Of a stretch of 45,848 nucleotides of DNA, positions 1 through 8,365 are shown piece by piece. Every line of letters begins with the position of its first letter. The first letter of the stretch is position 1. Location of the stretch: NCBI GenBank assembly GCA_030426925.1, contig JAUHXT010000004.1, forward strand, positions 1 to 45,848, written 5' to 3'. The notes beneath the pieces were generated by a model. That model was not told where the DNA came from, did not search any database, and worked only from the letters and a program-made list of their open reading frames with translations. The position numbers and the translations under genes were made by a program. The stretch comes from Alphaproteobacteria bacterium. Lineage in GTDB: Bacteria > Pseudomonadota > Alphaproteobacteria > Micavibrionales > Micavibrionaceae.

Positions 1-2
1 AG

Positions 3-83
3 ATCGTCGCGGGCGAAGGCGATACGGTCGGCGTCAACGCGCTTCTGGCAACGCTGGAAGAAGGTGCGGGCGGCGGCGGGTGA
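3..83 (+). pseudogene. Fragment resembling the end of a lipoyl domain (2-oxoacid dehydrogenase E2), at the window edge
   Basis: Read in the frame starting at base 3, the first 78 bases translate to a peptide ending GDTVGVNALLATLEEG followed by four glycines and TGA. This resembles the last strand of a biotinyl/lipoyl domain as in SucB or PdhC, where the pattern V-x-V-G-x-L-L-x-x-I-x-E-G is typical. In real E2 proteins this is followed by an Ala/Pro linker, not a stop, so the reading frame breaks at the GC-rich stretch at 66-80. It is probably a piece of a different gene joined here. The match is short and judged by eye. Confidence 0.4.
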
Positions 84-408
84 GCTGAATTCGCTCCTCA
101 TCGAGGACATTCAGGGAAATCGGCTTATCAACTCCTTCGCCCTGAAGGACCAGGAGAAAAAGCGCTTCAAGGAGCATAAGGAGATGCTGGACGGCCTTAA
201 AAAAGGTGACAAGGTTGTTACTGCCGGTGGCTTGCTTGGCACGATCGAGACAATCGATGATGCCAGCGATGAAGTCGTGCTGGATATGGGGCATGGCACG
301 AAAGTCAGTGCGCTGCGTTCCACCATCCATCAAAAACATGACAAGAAATCAGGCACGGCCAAAAAAGAAGATAACAAAGCCGACAAGAAGAAAGACGACA
401 AGAAGTAA
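64..408 (+). CDS. yajC: Sec translocase accessory subunit YajC, abnormal N-terminus
   Basis: The C-terminal two thirds are a clear YajC: KEHKEMLDGLKKGDKVV, then TAGGLLGTIETI and a short beta-rich domain ending in a Lys-rich tail. YajC is a small inner-membrane partner of SecDF in protein export. The last base of its stop codon is the first base of the secD start codon, the usual yajC-secD-secF order. The expected N-terminal membrane helix before the QQKK-like motif is absent. In its place, bases ~79-160 encode GELNSLLIEDIQGNRLINSF, which looks like the cytoplasmic part of an ABC-transporter membrane domain. The GTG at 64 is only the first in-frame start and is probably not the native one. Confidence 0.75.
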   Translation: MRAAAGELNSLLIEDIQGNRLINSFALKDQEKKRFKEHKEMLDGLKKGDKVVTAGGLLGTIETIDDASDEVVLDMGHGTKVSALRSTIHQKHDKKSGTAKKEDNKADKKKDDKK

Positions 409-1970
409 TGGTTCAAATACCCCGCTGGAAAGTTATTGCGTCGTTAGTTGTTATCGCGTTCGGGTTCCTGTACAGCGCGCCGAATGTGATCGGCGCATCA
501 GGGCAGGCGTGGGTGGAAGAACACCTGCCGGGGTGGATGCCGCATAAAACGGTGAACCTGGGTCTTGACCTGCAGGGGGGATCACACTTGCTGTTGAGCG
601 TGGATGTCGATGTCGTGTTGAAGGAACGGGCAGGCACGTTGGAAGATTCCGCCCGTAAAGAGCTGCGTGGGGAGAGATTAGGGTATAAACGTATCGGCGT
701 GATCCCGAACGGCGTGCGCGTGACGCTGCGCGACCTGGAAGACGGGGACGCGGTGCGTAAGATTTTATCCAATCTGGAAGACGGTCTGGACGTTACGGTC
801 GACGGCGACAAGGTCGAAGCCGTGTTTACGGAAGAGTACCTGGAGCAGACAAAAGACCAGGTGATCGGACAGTCGATTGAGATCGTCCGCCGCCGTATTG
901 ACGAAACGGGAACCAATGAGCCTGTGATCCAGCGTCAGGGGGAAGACCGTATTTTGGTACAGCTTCCCGGTGTTGACGATCCGGCGCGTGTAAAAGACCT
1001 GCTGGGTAAAACCGCGAAAATGACATTCCATCTGGTTGATCAGGACGCGGGGATTGATGCGCGTAATACCGGATCCACGTGGGTTGTACCGTATGTCGAT
1101 GAACCGATGCGCACATTGGCGTTAAAGCGCAAGGAAGAGCTGTCCGGTGATGCGCTGACCAATGCGCAATATGCACAGGACCAGACAGGACAGTCGGCAG
1201 TATCGTTCCGGTTTAACAATACGGGAACGAAAAAATTCTGTGATTTGAGCCGTGAGAATGTCGGGCGGCTGTTTGCCATTGTGCTGGACAAGGAAATCAT
1301 TTCCGCGCCGGTCATCCGTGAACCGATTTGCGGCGGAAACGGCCAGATTTCCGGTAATTTTTCAATCAAGGAAGCCAATGACCTTGCGCTGCTGCTGCGT
1401 GCAGGCGCTTTGCCGGCTCCGCTTACCATTATCGAAGAGCGCACCGTTGGACCGTCGCTGGGGGCCGATTCCGTCGCCGCCGGTAAAGTGGCCAGTATGA
1501 TCGGGCTTGTCGCCGTTCTGGTATTTATGGCGGTGATGTACGGATTGTTCGGCGCGTTTGCGTCTATTGCGCTGTTTGTCAACGTGGCGTTGATATTCGC
1601 GCTTTTGTCCGGGCTTCAGGCAACACTGACGCTGCCCGGCATTGCGGGGATTGTTTTGACCATCGGTATGGCGGTCGACGCGAATGTGTTGATTTTCGAG
1701 CGTATCCGCGAAGAAATCCGCAATGGCCGTTCGGCGATCGCATCGATTGACGCGGGGTATAGCCGGGCGATGTCGACCATTATCGACTCTAACCTCACCA
1801 CCCTGATTGCCGCGATTATCCTGTTTTCATTCGGGACGGGGCCGATCAAAGGCTTTGCTGTGACGCTGGCGATCGGGATTGTGACATCCTTCTTCTCCGC
1901 GATCGTCGTGACACGGTTGATGGTCGTGGGGTGGCTGCATAACAAAAAACCAACAACGTTGCCGGTATAG
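408..1970 (+). CDS. secD: Protein translocase subunit SecD
   Basis: SecD is an RND-type inner-membrane subunit that works with SecF and uses the proton-motive force to complete export of proteins through SecYEG. At 520 residues it has the usual length. Visible features are a first membrane helix at about residues 9-29, the D1 motif LGLDLQGGSHLLL at about 51-63, the periplasmic P1 region with RRRIDETGTNEP and ILVQLPGV, the segment EERTVGPSLG before the helical bundle, and the D5 motif GMAVDANVLIFERIREE near residue 430. The ATG shares one base with the yajC stop, and secF follows after 17 bp, so the genes are co-transcribed and probably translationally coupled. Confidence 0.97.
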   Translation: MVQIPRWKVIASLVVIAFGFLYSAPNVIGASGQAWVEEHLPGWMPHKTVNLGLDLQGGSHLLLSVDVDVVLKERAGTLEDSARKELRGERLGYKRIGVIPNGVRVTLRDLEDGDAVRKILSNLEDGLDVTVDGDKVEAVFTEEYLEQTKDQVIGQSIEIVRRRIDETGTNEPVIQRQGEDRILVQLPGVDDPARVKDLLGKTAKMTFHLVDQDAGIDARNTGSTWVVPYVDEPMRTLALKRKEELSGDALTNAQYAQDQTGQSAVSFRFNNTGTKKFCDLSRENVGRLFAIVLDKEIISAPVIREPICGGNGQISGNFSIKEANDLALLLRAGALPAPLTIIEERTVGPSLGADSVAAGKVASMIGLVAVLVFMAVMYGLFGAFASIALFVNVALIFALLSGLQATLTLPGIAGIVLTIGMAVDANVLIFERIREEIRNGRSAIASIDAGYSRAMSTIIDSNLTTLIAAIILFSFGTGPIKGFAVTLAIGIVTSFFSAIVVTRLMVVGWLHNKKPTTLPV

Positions 1971-1987
1971 GGAAGGGAATTTAAACG

Positions 1988-2947
1988 ATGAAAGCAATAC
2001 GGGTTATACCGGACGATACAAACATCAACTTTATCGGGATGCGGTTTGCGGCATTTGCGCTGTCGATCGCCATTATTCTGGGCTCTATCGCACTGACCGT
2101 TAAAAACGGACTGAATTTCGGGATCGATTTCACGGGCGGTACGATGATTGAAGTGCGCGTGCCGGAAGAACAGCCGGATTTGTCCGCTTTGCGTGCCCAA
2201 TTGAATGGGTTGGGGCTAGGTGCGGTATCCATACAGGAATTCGGGCGCGCGGATGATTTGCTGATCCGCCTGGGCGAACAGCAGGGCGGGCCGGAAGCGC
2301 AAAAGCAGGCCGTGGAGACAATCAAGGCAACGCTAGCCGAAAAATACGTTGCGTATGAAGGCGGGGACGATGTGGAATACCGCCGGGTGGAATTTGTCGG
2401 CCCGCAGGTGGGTGAGGAGCTGAAGCAGCAGGGGATGTATGCGATCCTGTTTTCGCTTTTGGGTATCCTTGTGTATATCTGGTTCCGGTTCGAATGGCAG
2501 TTTGGCGTTGCCGCAGTTGCCGCGCTGGCGCATGACACGATTGCGACTGTCGGATTGTTTGCATTAACCCAGATGGAGTTTAACCTATCTACCGTGGCGG
2601 CTGTTTTGATGATCGCCGGTTATTCGATCAACGATACTGTTGTGGTGTTCGACCGGATTCGCGAAAACTTACAAAAATTCAAGAAAATGGCGTTACCTGA
2701 GTTACTGAACAATACCGTCAACCAGACGTTATCCAGAACGACCATGACATCCTTTACCACTTTGCTGGCGTTATTCGCGCTGTGGTATTTCGGGGGTGAA
2801 GTGATCCGCGGGTTCGTCAATGCCTTGATTTTCGGTATAGCGATCGGTACGTATTCGTCCATTTTTGTGGCCGCGCCGATTTTGCTGTTTATGAATATCC
2901 GCCGATCCGGAAAAGACGGAGAAGCGGCCAAAACCGCAGAAGCCTGA
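1988..2947 (+). CDS. secF: Protein translocase subunit SecF
   Basis: SecF is the partner of SecD in the proton-driven late step of Sec export. The 319-residue protein has a first membrane helix (about residues 14-36), the D1 motif LNFGIDFTGGTMIEV, a short periplasmic domain, and then the membrane bundle with YSINDTVVVFDRIREN, the SecF version of the D5 motif. The C-terminal tail is Lys/Glu/Ala-rich and cytoplasmic. A GGGAAGGGA purine stretch lies 8 to 16 bases before the ATG and supports this start. It is the third gene of the yajC-secD-secF operon. Confidence 0.97.
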   Translation: MKAIRVIPDDTNINFIGMRFAAFALSIAIILGSIALTVKNGLNFGIDFTGGTMIEVRVPEEQPDLSALRAQLNGLGLGAVSIQEFGRADDLLIRLGEQQGGPEAQKQAVETIKATLAEKYVAYEGGDDVEYRRVEFVGPQVGEELKQQGMYAILFSLLGILVYIWFRFEWQFGVAAVAALAHDTIATVGLFALTQMEFNLSTVAAVLMIAGYSINDTVVVFDRIRENLQKFKKMALPELLNNTVNQTLSRTTMTSFTTLLALFALWYFGGEVIRGFVNALIFGIAIGTYSSIFVAAPILLFMNIRRSGKDGEAAKTAEA

Positions 2948-3013
2948 TTTTCCCTTGATCAAACAGGCGTAAGCGGATTAGCCTTAGCGGGCAGAATTGT
3001 GAAGGAAAGATCC

Positions 3014-3970
3014 ATGAAACACACATTTCATTATTTATTGATAGGTAGTGCCGTGCTGGCACTTGCAGCTTGCGGTTCATCCAAGGGGCCGGGCGATATC
3101 GGCAGCAGAGGCGATATCGTGATCCGCAATGCGGGGGACCCGGAACCGGCAGCCATGGCAGCCAGTGGGGAGGCCCCGGTTGATCCGGTTATCGCACAGC
3201 ATGCGCAAGCGGTGGAAAACGCACAGCCGGTGATAGATGAAATGGCCGCGAAAGACCCGGACAACACCCCGGTTCCCGGCGACCAGATCGAGGAACCGAA
3301 AGCAGAGATGAGCGCGGAAGCGGAATCAGCTGCGCCATCCGATTCAGAAGTGCTGGCGGCGGGCAGTAAATCCATGGAACCTGTGGCAGATGAAGCGGAA
3401 GCCATGGTTTCAGAAGAAGTGGCCGAAACCGTTGTCGAAGAGACCATCACGGAAGCGGAAGAGGTTGTCGCGCAGCCAATGAAGCGTACGTCGATGGTAC
3501 AGCCCGATGCGGAAACTATATTAGAGCCGATTGATACGCAGGCGCATGATACCGCGATGGCCTCAGAAGAGATAGCCGAACCCGTTATGGAAGAAGCCAC
3601 GGCCGTTACAACGGCTGCTGCACCCGAACCGGAAGCCATGCCAGAAGCGGAATTGCCGAAGCCTGTTTATGAAGGCGATCCGGCGGTCAGCGACGTGCAG
3701 GCGATGGAAGTGGAAGCAGAACAGGCCGAGACTTATACGCCTTCGACGGGCGTGACGAGCGGTCTGATCGCACATCCGAGCAAGGGGCTTATTTCAGCGC
3801 TGCAAAAAGCGTTGAACGGGAAGGGCTATTATTTTGGTGCGATGGATGGAAACCTTGGCGCAGAGACGCTGAACGCCCTGCACCTGTACCAAAGTGCGCA
3901 CGGCATGTCCGATTATGGCATGACAGTTGAGACGCTGGAAAAGCTCGGCGTTGACGCAACACAGTACTAA
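3014..3970 (+). CDS. Acidic Ala/Glu-rich lipoprotein with C-terminal peptidoglycan-binding-like domain
   Basis: The start at 3014 is preferred over an upstream GTG at 2999 because GAAGGAAAG lies just before it and the N-terminus then reads as a clean lipoprotein signal peptide (MKHTFHYLLIGSAVLALAAC), with the lipidated Cys at about residue 20. Residues ~40-250 are low-complexity, rich in Ala, Glu, Met and Pro with repeated EEVAE/EEIAEPV-like units, probably an extended periplasmic spacer. The last ~60 residues (ALQKALNGKGYYFGAMDGNLG ... TLNALHLYQ) fit a PG_binding_1 fold, with the aromatic run and DG.LG turn typical of it. I infer an outer-membrane lipoprotein that reaches to peptidoglycan. 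It sits between secF and the Mth938-type gene, three bases before the latter. Confidence 0.75.
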   Translation: MKHTFHYLLIGSAVLALAACGSSKGPGDIGSRGDIVIRNAGDPEPAAMAASGEAPVDPVIAQHAQAVENAQPVIDEMAAKDPDNTPVPGDQIEEPKAEMSAEAESAAPSDSEVLAAGSKSMEPVADEAEAMVSEEVAETVVEETITEAEEVVAQPMKRTSMVQPDAETILEPIDTQAHDTAMASEEIAEPVMEEATAVTTAAAPEPEAMPEAELPKPVYEGDPAVSDVQAMEVEAEQAETYTPSTGVTSGLIAHPSKGLISALQKALNGKGYYFGAMDGNLGAETLNALHLYQSAHGMSDYGMTVETLEKLGVDATQY

Positions 3971-3972
3971 CA

Positions 3973-4350
3973 ATGGATGTTACCCCGTTAGTCCGCAAGG
4001 GCACACAAATTATCCAAAGCTATAGCGGTGGCCGGTTCAAGGTCAGCGGTGCAGTGTATGACGGTGCGGTGATCGTACGCCCCGAAGGAACAACGCCGTG
4101 GGAGTTTTCGGGTGCGTTCGAGGAGATTGGCGCGCAGGATTTCGATGCGCTGGCCGCACAGGCAGACGAGATTGACGTCGTGTTATTGGGCACCGGCAAC
4201 GGGATGAAGTTCTTTCCGCCGATCCTGAAAGACAAGCTGAAAAGCAGGGGCCTGATGATTGAAGCCATGGACACGGGCGCAGCGTGCAGAACATATAACG
4301 TGCTTATGGCCGAAGGGCGGCGGGTTGCCGCGGTTTTGCTTCCGTTTTAA
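3973..4350 (+). CDS. Mth938-like domain protein (DUF498, NDUFAF3 family)
   Basis: The 125-residue protein is a single Mth938-like domain: YSGGRFKVSG, a VDVVLLGTGNGMKFFPP-like central strand (here IDVVLLGTGNG) and MDTGAACRTYNVLMAEGRRVAAVLLP at the end. The family includes human NDUFAF3, a complex I assembly factor. The biochemical function in bacteria is not established. In alphaproteobacteria a gene of this type commonly follows secF, as here. The start is three bases after the preceding stop, so it is in the same transcript. No good ribosome-binding site is visible, which suggests translational coupling to the lipoprotein gene. Confidence 0.9.
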   Translation: MDVTPLVRKGTQIIQSYSGGRFKVSGAVYDGAVIVRPEGTTPWEFSGAFEEIGAQDFDALAAQADEIDVVLLGTGNGMKFFPPILKDKLKSRGLMIEAMDTGAACRTYNVLMAEGRRVAAVLLPF

Positions 4351-4365
4351 GGGGCTGAAAATCGC

Positions 4366-4986
4366 CTACGCGGCCAGTTTCATCGGCCCTTTTTCAAAGA
4401 GTTCGCCGACATAATCCCAGTTTATCAGGCTGTCCACGAAGGCTTCGAGGTATTTGGGGCGCGCATTGCGGTAGTCGATGTAATAGGAATGTTCCCAGAC
4501 ATCGCAGCCCAGAAGCGCGGTTTTACCATGAACGACCGGGTTTTCACCGTTCGGTGTTTTCATGATTTCAAGCTTGCCGGAATTGTTATCCATGGCAAGC
4601 CAGCACCAGCCGGAGCCGAACTGGCCGACGCCGGCTTCGATGAATTTGGACTTAAAGCCGTCATAGCCGCCGAGGTCTTCGGCGATTTTCTTTTCCAGCG
4701 CGCCGGGAATTGACGTGCCGCCGCCATTCTGTTTCATCCATCTCCAGAAATGGATGTGGTTGAAATGCTGGCCCAGCTGATTAAACAGGCCGGGGTTATT
4801 TTTGTATGCCCAGACCATGGCTTCTTCGAGGGAGGCATTTTCCTGCCCCGTACCGGCAATCAGTTCGTTCCCCTTCACAACATAGGCGTTGTGGTGCTTG
4901 TCATGGTGGAATTCCAGGGTTTCGGCGGACATGTACGGATCCAGCGCGTCATAGGCGTATGGCAGGTCCGGTAATTCGAAAGGCAT
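4366..4986 (-). CDS. sodB: Superoxide dismutase, iron type
   Basis: This cytoplasmic enzyme converts superoxide to peroxide and oxygen. The 206-residue length is normal. Metal ligands visible by alignment to the family are H27 (in EFHHDKHHNAY), H77 (in GQHFNHIHFW), D162 and H166 (in CDVWEHSYYIDY). Gln73, one helical turn before the second His, is the residue that marks iron rather than manganese enzymes, so I call the Fe type; cambialistic activity cannot be excluded. AGGAG lies well placed before the ATG, and a TTCATA-N17-TATAAA promoter lies upstream on the same strand. It is inserted, in opposite orientation, between the Mth938-type and phytoene-synthase-like genes that are often adjacent. 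Confidence 0.95.
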   Translation of the reverse strand: MPFELPDLPYAYDALDPYMSAETLEFHHDKHHNAYVVKGNELIAGTGQENASLEEAMVWAYKNNPGLFNQLGQHFNHIHFWRWMKQNGGGTSIPGALEKKIAEDLGGYDGFKSKFIEAGVGQFGSGWCWLAMDNNSGKLEIMKTPNGENPVVHGKTALLGCDVWEHSYYIDYRNARPKYLEAFVDSLINWDYVGELFEKGPMKLAA

Positions 4987-5017
4987 TGGTCTTCTCCTTA
5001 TTTTTTGTAATTTCGTC

Positions 5018-5046
5018 TTTATACGCTACGATTTTCAACGTATGAA
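5018..5046 (-). promoter_or_regulatory. Probable sigma70-type promoter of sodB
   Basis: On the minus strand, TTCATA (5041-5046) and TATAAA (5018-5023) are separated by exactly 17 bp, 31 bp before the sodB start codon. They match consensus at 4/6 and 5/6 positions. This was found by eye only. Confidence 0.5.
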
Positions 5047-5078
5047 CTCAAACAAAGTTTCAACTTTTTGTGAGCCTT

Positions 5079-5867
5079 ATGAATTATACGTATTGCGGAA
5101 ATCTTGTGCGTCAACAGGACGCGGACAGATATTTGCTCAGCCTTTTGTATAAAGGGGCGCAGCGGGAGGCGTTATGGGCGCTGTTCGCGTTCAATCACGA
5201 AATAGCCAAGACACGCGAAGTGGTGAGCGAGACGGCAACGGGCCTTATCCGCCTGCAATGGTGGCGGGACGCGGTGAACAAGATTTACGACGGCGAGGTT
5301 TTAGAGCATGAAGTTGTGAAGGCGCTGGCCGATACGATTGCGCAATATGATTTGCCGAAGGAACCGTTCGAGACATTGATCTATGCACGGGAGTTTGATG
5401 TCGAGGACCGGCAGCCATCAAATCTGGATGGCATGTTAAAATATGCGGGGCTGACGAGTGTTCCGTTAAACGCGCTTGTCCTTAAAGTTTTAGGTGAGGA
5501 TGAGGACGAGGGTGTTTTGCATGATGTGTCGGTGCAATATGCGGTTGCCGGGTTGTTACGCGCGGTGCCGTATCATATGAAACAGCGGCGGTGTTATTTG
5601 CCACAAGCGTTGATGGACGGGTATGACGTGAGTGTATCGAAATTATATGACTGGAAAAAATTTGAGGCGCTAATCCCTGTGACGCGTGAGATTGTACAGG
5701 TGATGGATAAGAAAGTGCAGCCGGATAATCGCTTTCTTAAAGCCAGTTATAAGCTGTCTGCCATCTATTACAACCAGATATCAAAATGCGGGTATAACAT
5801 GTTTGATTCAAAGATGATTCTGGATCCGCCGTTCAAGGCGCTGCGCGTGTGGGCTGCGCGATTTTAG
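5079..5867 (+). CDS. Squalene/phytoene synthase-like protein (NDUFAF6-like)
   Basis: The protein has the all-helical trans-isoprenyl-diphosphate synthase fold signature: REALWALFAFNHEIAKTRE, LIRLQWWRDAVNKIYDG and later VQYAVAGLLRAVPYHMKQRRCYLP. The two Asp-rich DxxxD motifs that bind the substrate diphosphates in true squalene or phytoene synthases are not recognisable, so catalysis is doubtful. In this it resembles NDUFAF6, a mitochondrial complex I assembly factor. I use the ATG at 5079; a GTG at 5070 is in frame and neither has a good ribosome-binding site. Its last four bases overlap the end of the convergent gene on the other strand. Confidence 0.8.
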   Translation: MNYTYCGNLVRQQDADRYLLSLLYKGAQREALWALFAFNHEIAKTREVVSETATGLIRLQWWRDAVNKIYDGEVLEHEVVKALADTIAQYDLPKEPFETLIYAREFDVEDRQPSNLDGMLKYAGLTSVPLNALVLKVLGEDEDEGVLHDVSVQYAVAGLLRAVPYHMKQRRCYLPQALMDGYDVSVSKLYDWKKFEALIPVTREIVQVMDKKVQPDNRFLKASYKLSAIYYNQISKCGYNMFDSKMILDPPFKALRVWAARF

Positions 5868-6559
5868 TAACGGGATTTTTCGCGGTTCACTGCGTTTGTC
5901 AGGTCGCGGCAGACTTTTGATCCTTCGTCATATTCTTCTTTTGAGTCAATTGCCTGCTGCTTTTGATTCATTTCGTTTTTCATCAGAAGCAGGACGGAAT
6001 TTATCGCGCTTTCAATATGTTTTTGCATGCTTTCCCGGATTTCATTGATTTGCGCGTAGTTGTATGGCCCTTGTGCGCCTGCAAGGTTCACAGCATTCTG
6101 GATCGATTGTCCCATCATTTTTGAATATTTGTTCATCACTTTACGGTCAACGAGGACGTGTTTTTTCTCGTGTTCCAGAATGAACTGGCCGCATTTGCCT
6201 TTGTTGTACCCTTTGGCGATGAAAATTTTCGGTGAGAGTTTGATGTCTACATTGATCTGTTTGTACCAGACGCAGAAAGTCCCGTTTTTCGGGTTTTGCG
6301 ATGAACCGAATTCGATGTTGTAGCTCATTTCCGGTTTGTCGTGACGCAGGCCTTTTGTTACCAGGTCAACGCCAATACCGTAAGGCGAGATCGTGTTGCT
6401 TTTCATCGCCGTCAGTTCGGCATCCGTTTTTGAAAAGTCGTATTGAATGTTTGCCGTTGTCGGCTTGATATTGATAACGGGGGCTTCAGGCAATATGCAT
6501 TGCCCGCCAGCAGCGGCCAGCGTGAACATCGCCATAGTTTCAAGTACCGTTGGAAGCAT
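5864..6559 (-). CDS. Secreted protein of unknown function with HExxH motif
   Basis: I do not recognise the family with certainty. The 231-residue protein starts with a short hydrophobic N-terminus (MAMFTLAAAGGQCILPEAP) that could be a signal peptide, and AGGGGG lies 8 to 13 bases before the ATG. At about residues 128-132 it has HEKKH inside FILEHEKKHVLVDRK, the HExxH zinc-metallopeptidase pattern, in a setting like that of DUF922-type predicted proteases. Several cysteines (QCIL, TFCVWY, GKCGQF, KVCRD) could form disulfides in the periplasm. The second half is helical and Gln/Glu/Lys-rich. Its end overlaps the phytoene-synthase-like gene by four bases. Confidence 0.7.
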   Translation of the reverse strand: MLPTVLETMAMFTLAAAGGQCILPEAPVINIKPTTANIQYDFSKTDAELTAMKSNTISPYGIGVDLVTKGLRHDKPEMSYNIEFGSSQNPKNGTFCVWYKQINVDIKLSPKIFIAKGYNKGKCGQFILEHEKKHVLVDRKVMNKYSKMMGQSIQNAVNLAGAQGPYNYAQINEIRESMQKHIESAINSVLLLMKNEMNQKQQAIDSKEEYDEGSKVCRDLTNAVNREKSRY

Positions 6560-6619
6560 GGTATTTTCCCCCTATCTTACTTTCACCCAAAAGGGTTTAT
6601 TTTCCTTTAAAAGTTTCGT

Positions 6620-7987
6620 TTACGCAGCAATTTTACCAATGTTTTCAAGCCATAAGCCAAGGTCGTTCAGGGCGCGCTGTGACATCAGCTTTTTCTTTTC
6701 CCGGCCTTTTTCCTTGCCTTTTAAACCCTTTAGCGCGCCTTTGGGCACTTCCATTTCCGGGAAGAGGCCGAAATTCACGTTCATCGGCTGAAACGTTTTT
6801 TCATCCGCGCCGCCGGTAATGTGCGAGAGGATCGCACCTAGTGCCGTGGTTGCGGGCGGCAGCTCCACAGGGTTTCCAAGAATTTCAGATGCGGCGAAGC
6901 GCGCGGCCATGATGCCGACGGCGGCGCTTTCCACATAGCCTTCGCAGCCTGTGATTTGCCCGGCGAAACGAATGTCCGGGCGGGCCTTTAGCCGCAGGCG
7001 TTCATCGAGCAGTTTCGGCGAGTTGATAAAGGTGTTGCGGTGGAGACCGCCAAGGCGCGCGAACTCCGCGTTTTCCAGACCGGGTATCAGTTTGAAGACG
7101 CGGGTCTGTTCGCCGTATTTCATTTTTGTCTGAAAGCCGACCATGTTGTAGAGCGTGCCGAGCGCGTTGTCCTGGCGCAGCTGCACGATAGCGTAAGCGC
7201 GTTCGTCTTTATGCGGATTGGTGAGACCGACGGGCTTCATGGGGCCGAAACGTAAGGTTTCGGGGCCGCGTGATGCCATGACCTCAATCGGCATGCAGCC
7301 TTCGAAATACGGGGTGTTTTTTTCCCATTCCTTGAATTCGCCGTATTCGGCGTGGGTGAGTTCGTGGACGAAGGCTTCGTATTGTTCCTTTGTCATCGGG
7401 CAGTTGATGTAATCTTTGCCTGTGCCTTTATCATAGCGGGACTGGAACCATGCGATGTCAAAATTCACGCTGTCCTTATGCACAATCGGGGCGATGGCAT
7501 CGAAGAAGGCGAGTTCGTCTTCGCCTGTGATGTCCTGTATCGCCTTTGCCAAGGGTTCGGAGGTCAGGGGGCCGGTGGCGATGATTGTGCTGCCCCAATC
7601 TTTTGGCGGAAGTCCCGCGATTTCTTCGCGTTCGATAGTAATCAACGGGTGTTCGGTCAGAGCCTGTGTCACGCCATCAGAAAAAATATCACGGTCAACG
7701 GCGAGCGCACCGCCGGCGGGGACGGCGGCCTTTGCCCCCTCACGCATAATGATGGAACCACAGCGGCGCATTTCTTCGTGCAGCAGGCCGACGGCGTTGT
7801 AATCAACGTCATCGGAGCGGAAAGAGTTGGAGCAAACCAGTTCGGCCAGACCGTCGGTTTTATGGGCATCGGTTTTTCGTACCGGGCGCATTTCATGCAG
7901 CACCACAGGGACGCCCATTTGCGCGGCTTGCCATGCGGCTTCGCTGCCCGCCAATCCACCGCCTACGATGTGAAGTTCTTTTGTCAT
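6620..7987 (-). CDS. trmFO: Methylenetetrahydrofolate-tRNA-(uracil-5-)-methyltransferase TrmFO
   Basis: TrmFO makes ribothymidine at position 54 of tRNA using methylenetetrahydrofolate and FADH2. The N-terminus has the FAD-binding fold motif [14 protein letters not shown] (residues 7-20), followed by LHEMRP and LVCSNSF with the conserved Cys at residue 52. A second conserved Cys lies in [30 protein letters not shown] and [12 protein letters not shown] are further family signatures. The length, 455 residues, is normal; the C-terminus carries a Lys-rich stretch ([14 protein letters not shown]) before the last helix. The gene stands alone on the minus strand. Confidence 0.96.
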   Translation of the reverse strand: MTKELHIVGGGLAGSEAAWQAAQMGVPVVLHEMRPVRKTDAHKTDGLAELVCSNSFRSDDVDYNAVGLLHEEMRRCGSIIMREGAKAAVPAGGALAVDRDIFSDGVTQALTEHPLITIEREEIAGLPPKDWGSTIIATGPLTSEPLAKAIQDITGEDELAFFDAIAPIVHKDSVNFDIAWFQSRYDKGTGKDYINCPMTKEQYEAFVHELTHAEYGEFKEWEKNTPYFEGCMPIEVMASRGPETLRFGPMKPVGLTNPHKDERAYAIVQLRQDNALGTLYNMVGFQTKMKYGEQTRVFKLIPGLENAEFARLGGLHRNTFINSPKLLDERLRLKARPDIRFAGQITGCEGYVESAAVGIMAARFAASEILGNPVELPPATTALGAILSHITGGADEKTFQPMNVNFGLFPEMEVPKGALKGLKGKEKGREKKKLMSQRALNDLGLWLENIGKIAA

Positions 7988-8043
7988 GCCGCAGTTTTAT
8001 GGGCTTTTGGATAGAAATTCAAGATGGAAGCAAGGGGTATTTA

Positions 8044-8072
8044 TTGACATAACGTAAAGGCGCTGCTATGAC
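8044..8072 (+). promoter_or_regulatory. Near-consensus sigma70 promoter, TTGACA-N17-TATGAC
   Basis: A perfect -35 hexamer TTGACA (8044-8049) and TATGAC (8067-8072) are exactly 17 bp apart, in the gap after the divergent trmFO start. Transcription would begin near 8079, on or next to the first of several in-frame ATG codons of the small downstream gene. Confidence 0.65.
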
Positions 8073-8096
8073 CAGTTGATGAGTATGAGGCGTGTT

Positions 8097-8363
8097 ATGA
8101 GTGTCAGGCGTGTTATGAAGGATGAAACCAAAAAGTTACTTGCTTCGCTGTGGACGGTGGAGGAAAGGGCGACATTTGAAACCAAAGCTGTTCGTGAGGC
8201 TTTTGAAGATGCCGGAGCGGCGGTCCATATCATGCCAAGCGGGCTGCATATCCATTTTAAAGGTTCCAGCGGATATTTCTATTACACCGACAAGACCCAC
8301 AAGACAGTCGGGCGGCCATGCGGCGTCGGCATGTTTAATATACGGCGCTTTTTGCAGGGGTGA
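8097..8363 (+). CDS. Small protein of unknown function
   Basis: I do not recognise this protein. In-frame ATGs lie at 8079, 8085, 8097 and 8115, within a tandem repeat of the unit ATGAG(T)..CGTGTT. I choose 8097 because TGAGG lies six bases before it; 8079 coincides with the predicted transcript start, and 8115 gives the most natural N-terminus (MKDETKKLLASLW). The body is a soluble domain with EERATFETKAVREAFEDAG followed by beta-rich GLHIHFKGSSGYFYYTDKTHKTVGRP, ending NIRRFLQG. It is convergent with the GNAT gene, whose stop lies three bases beyond its own. Confidence 0.6.
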   Translation: MSVRRVMKDETKKLLASLWTVEERATFETKAVREAFEDAGAAVHIMPSGLHIHFKGSSGYFYYTDKTHKTVGRPCGVGMFNIRRFLQG

Positions 8364-8365
8364 AT

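Noticed and set aside
3031-3639. Minus-strand Ser/Ala-rich open frame inside the lipoprotein gene
   Set aside because: Shadow of the low-complexity Glu/Ala codons of the plus-strand gene; the plus strand has a signal peptide, a ribosome-binding site and a recognisable C-terminal domain.
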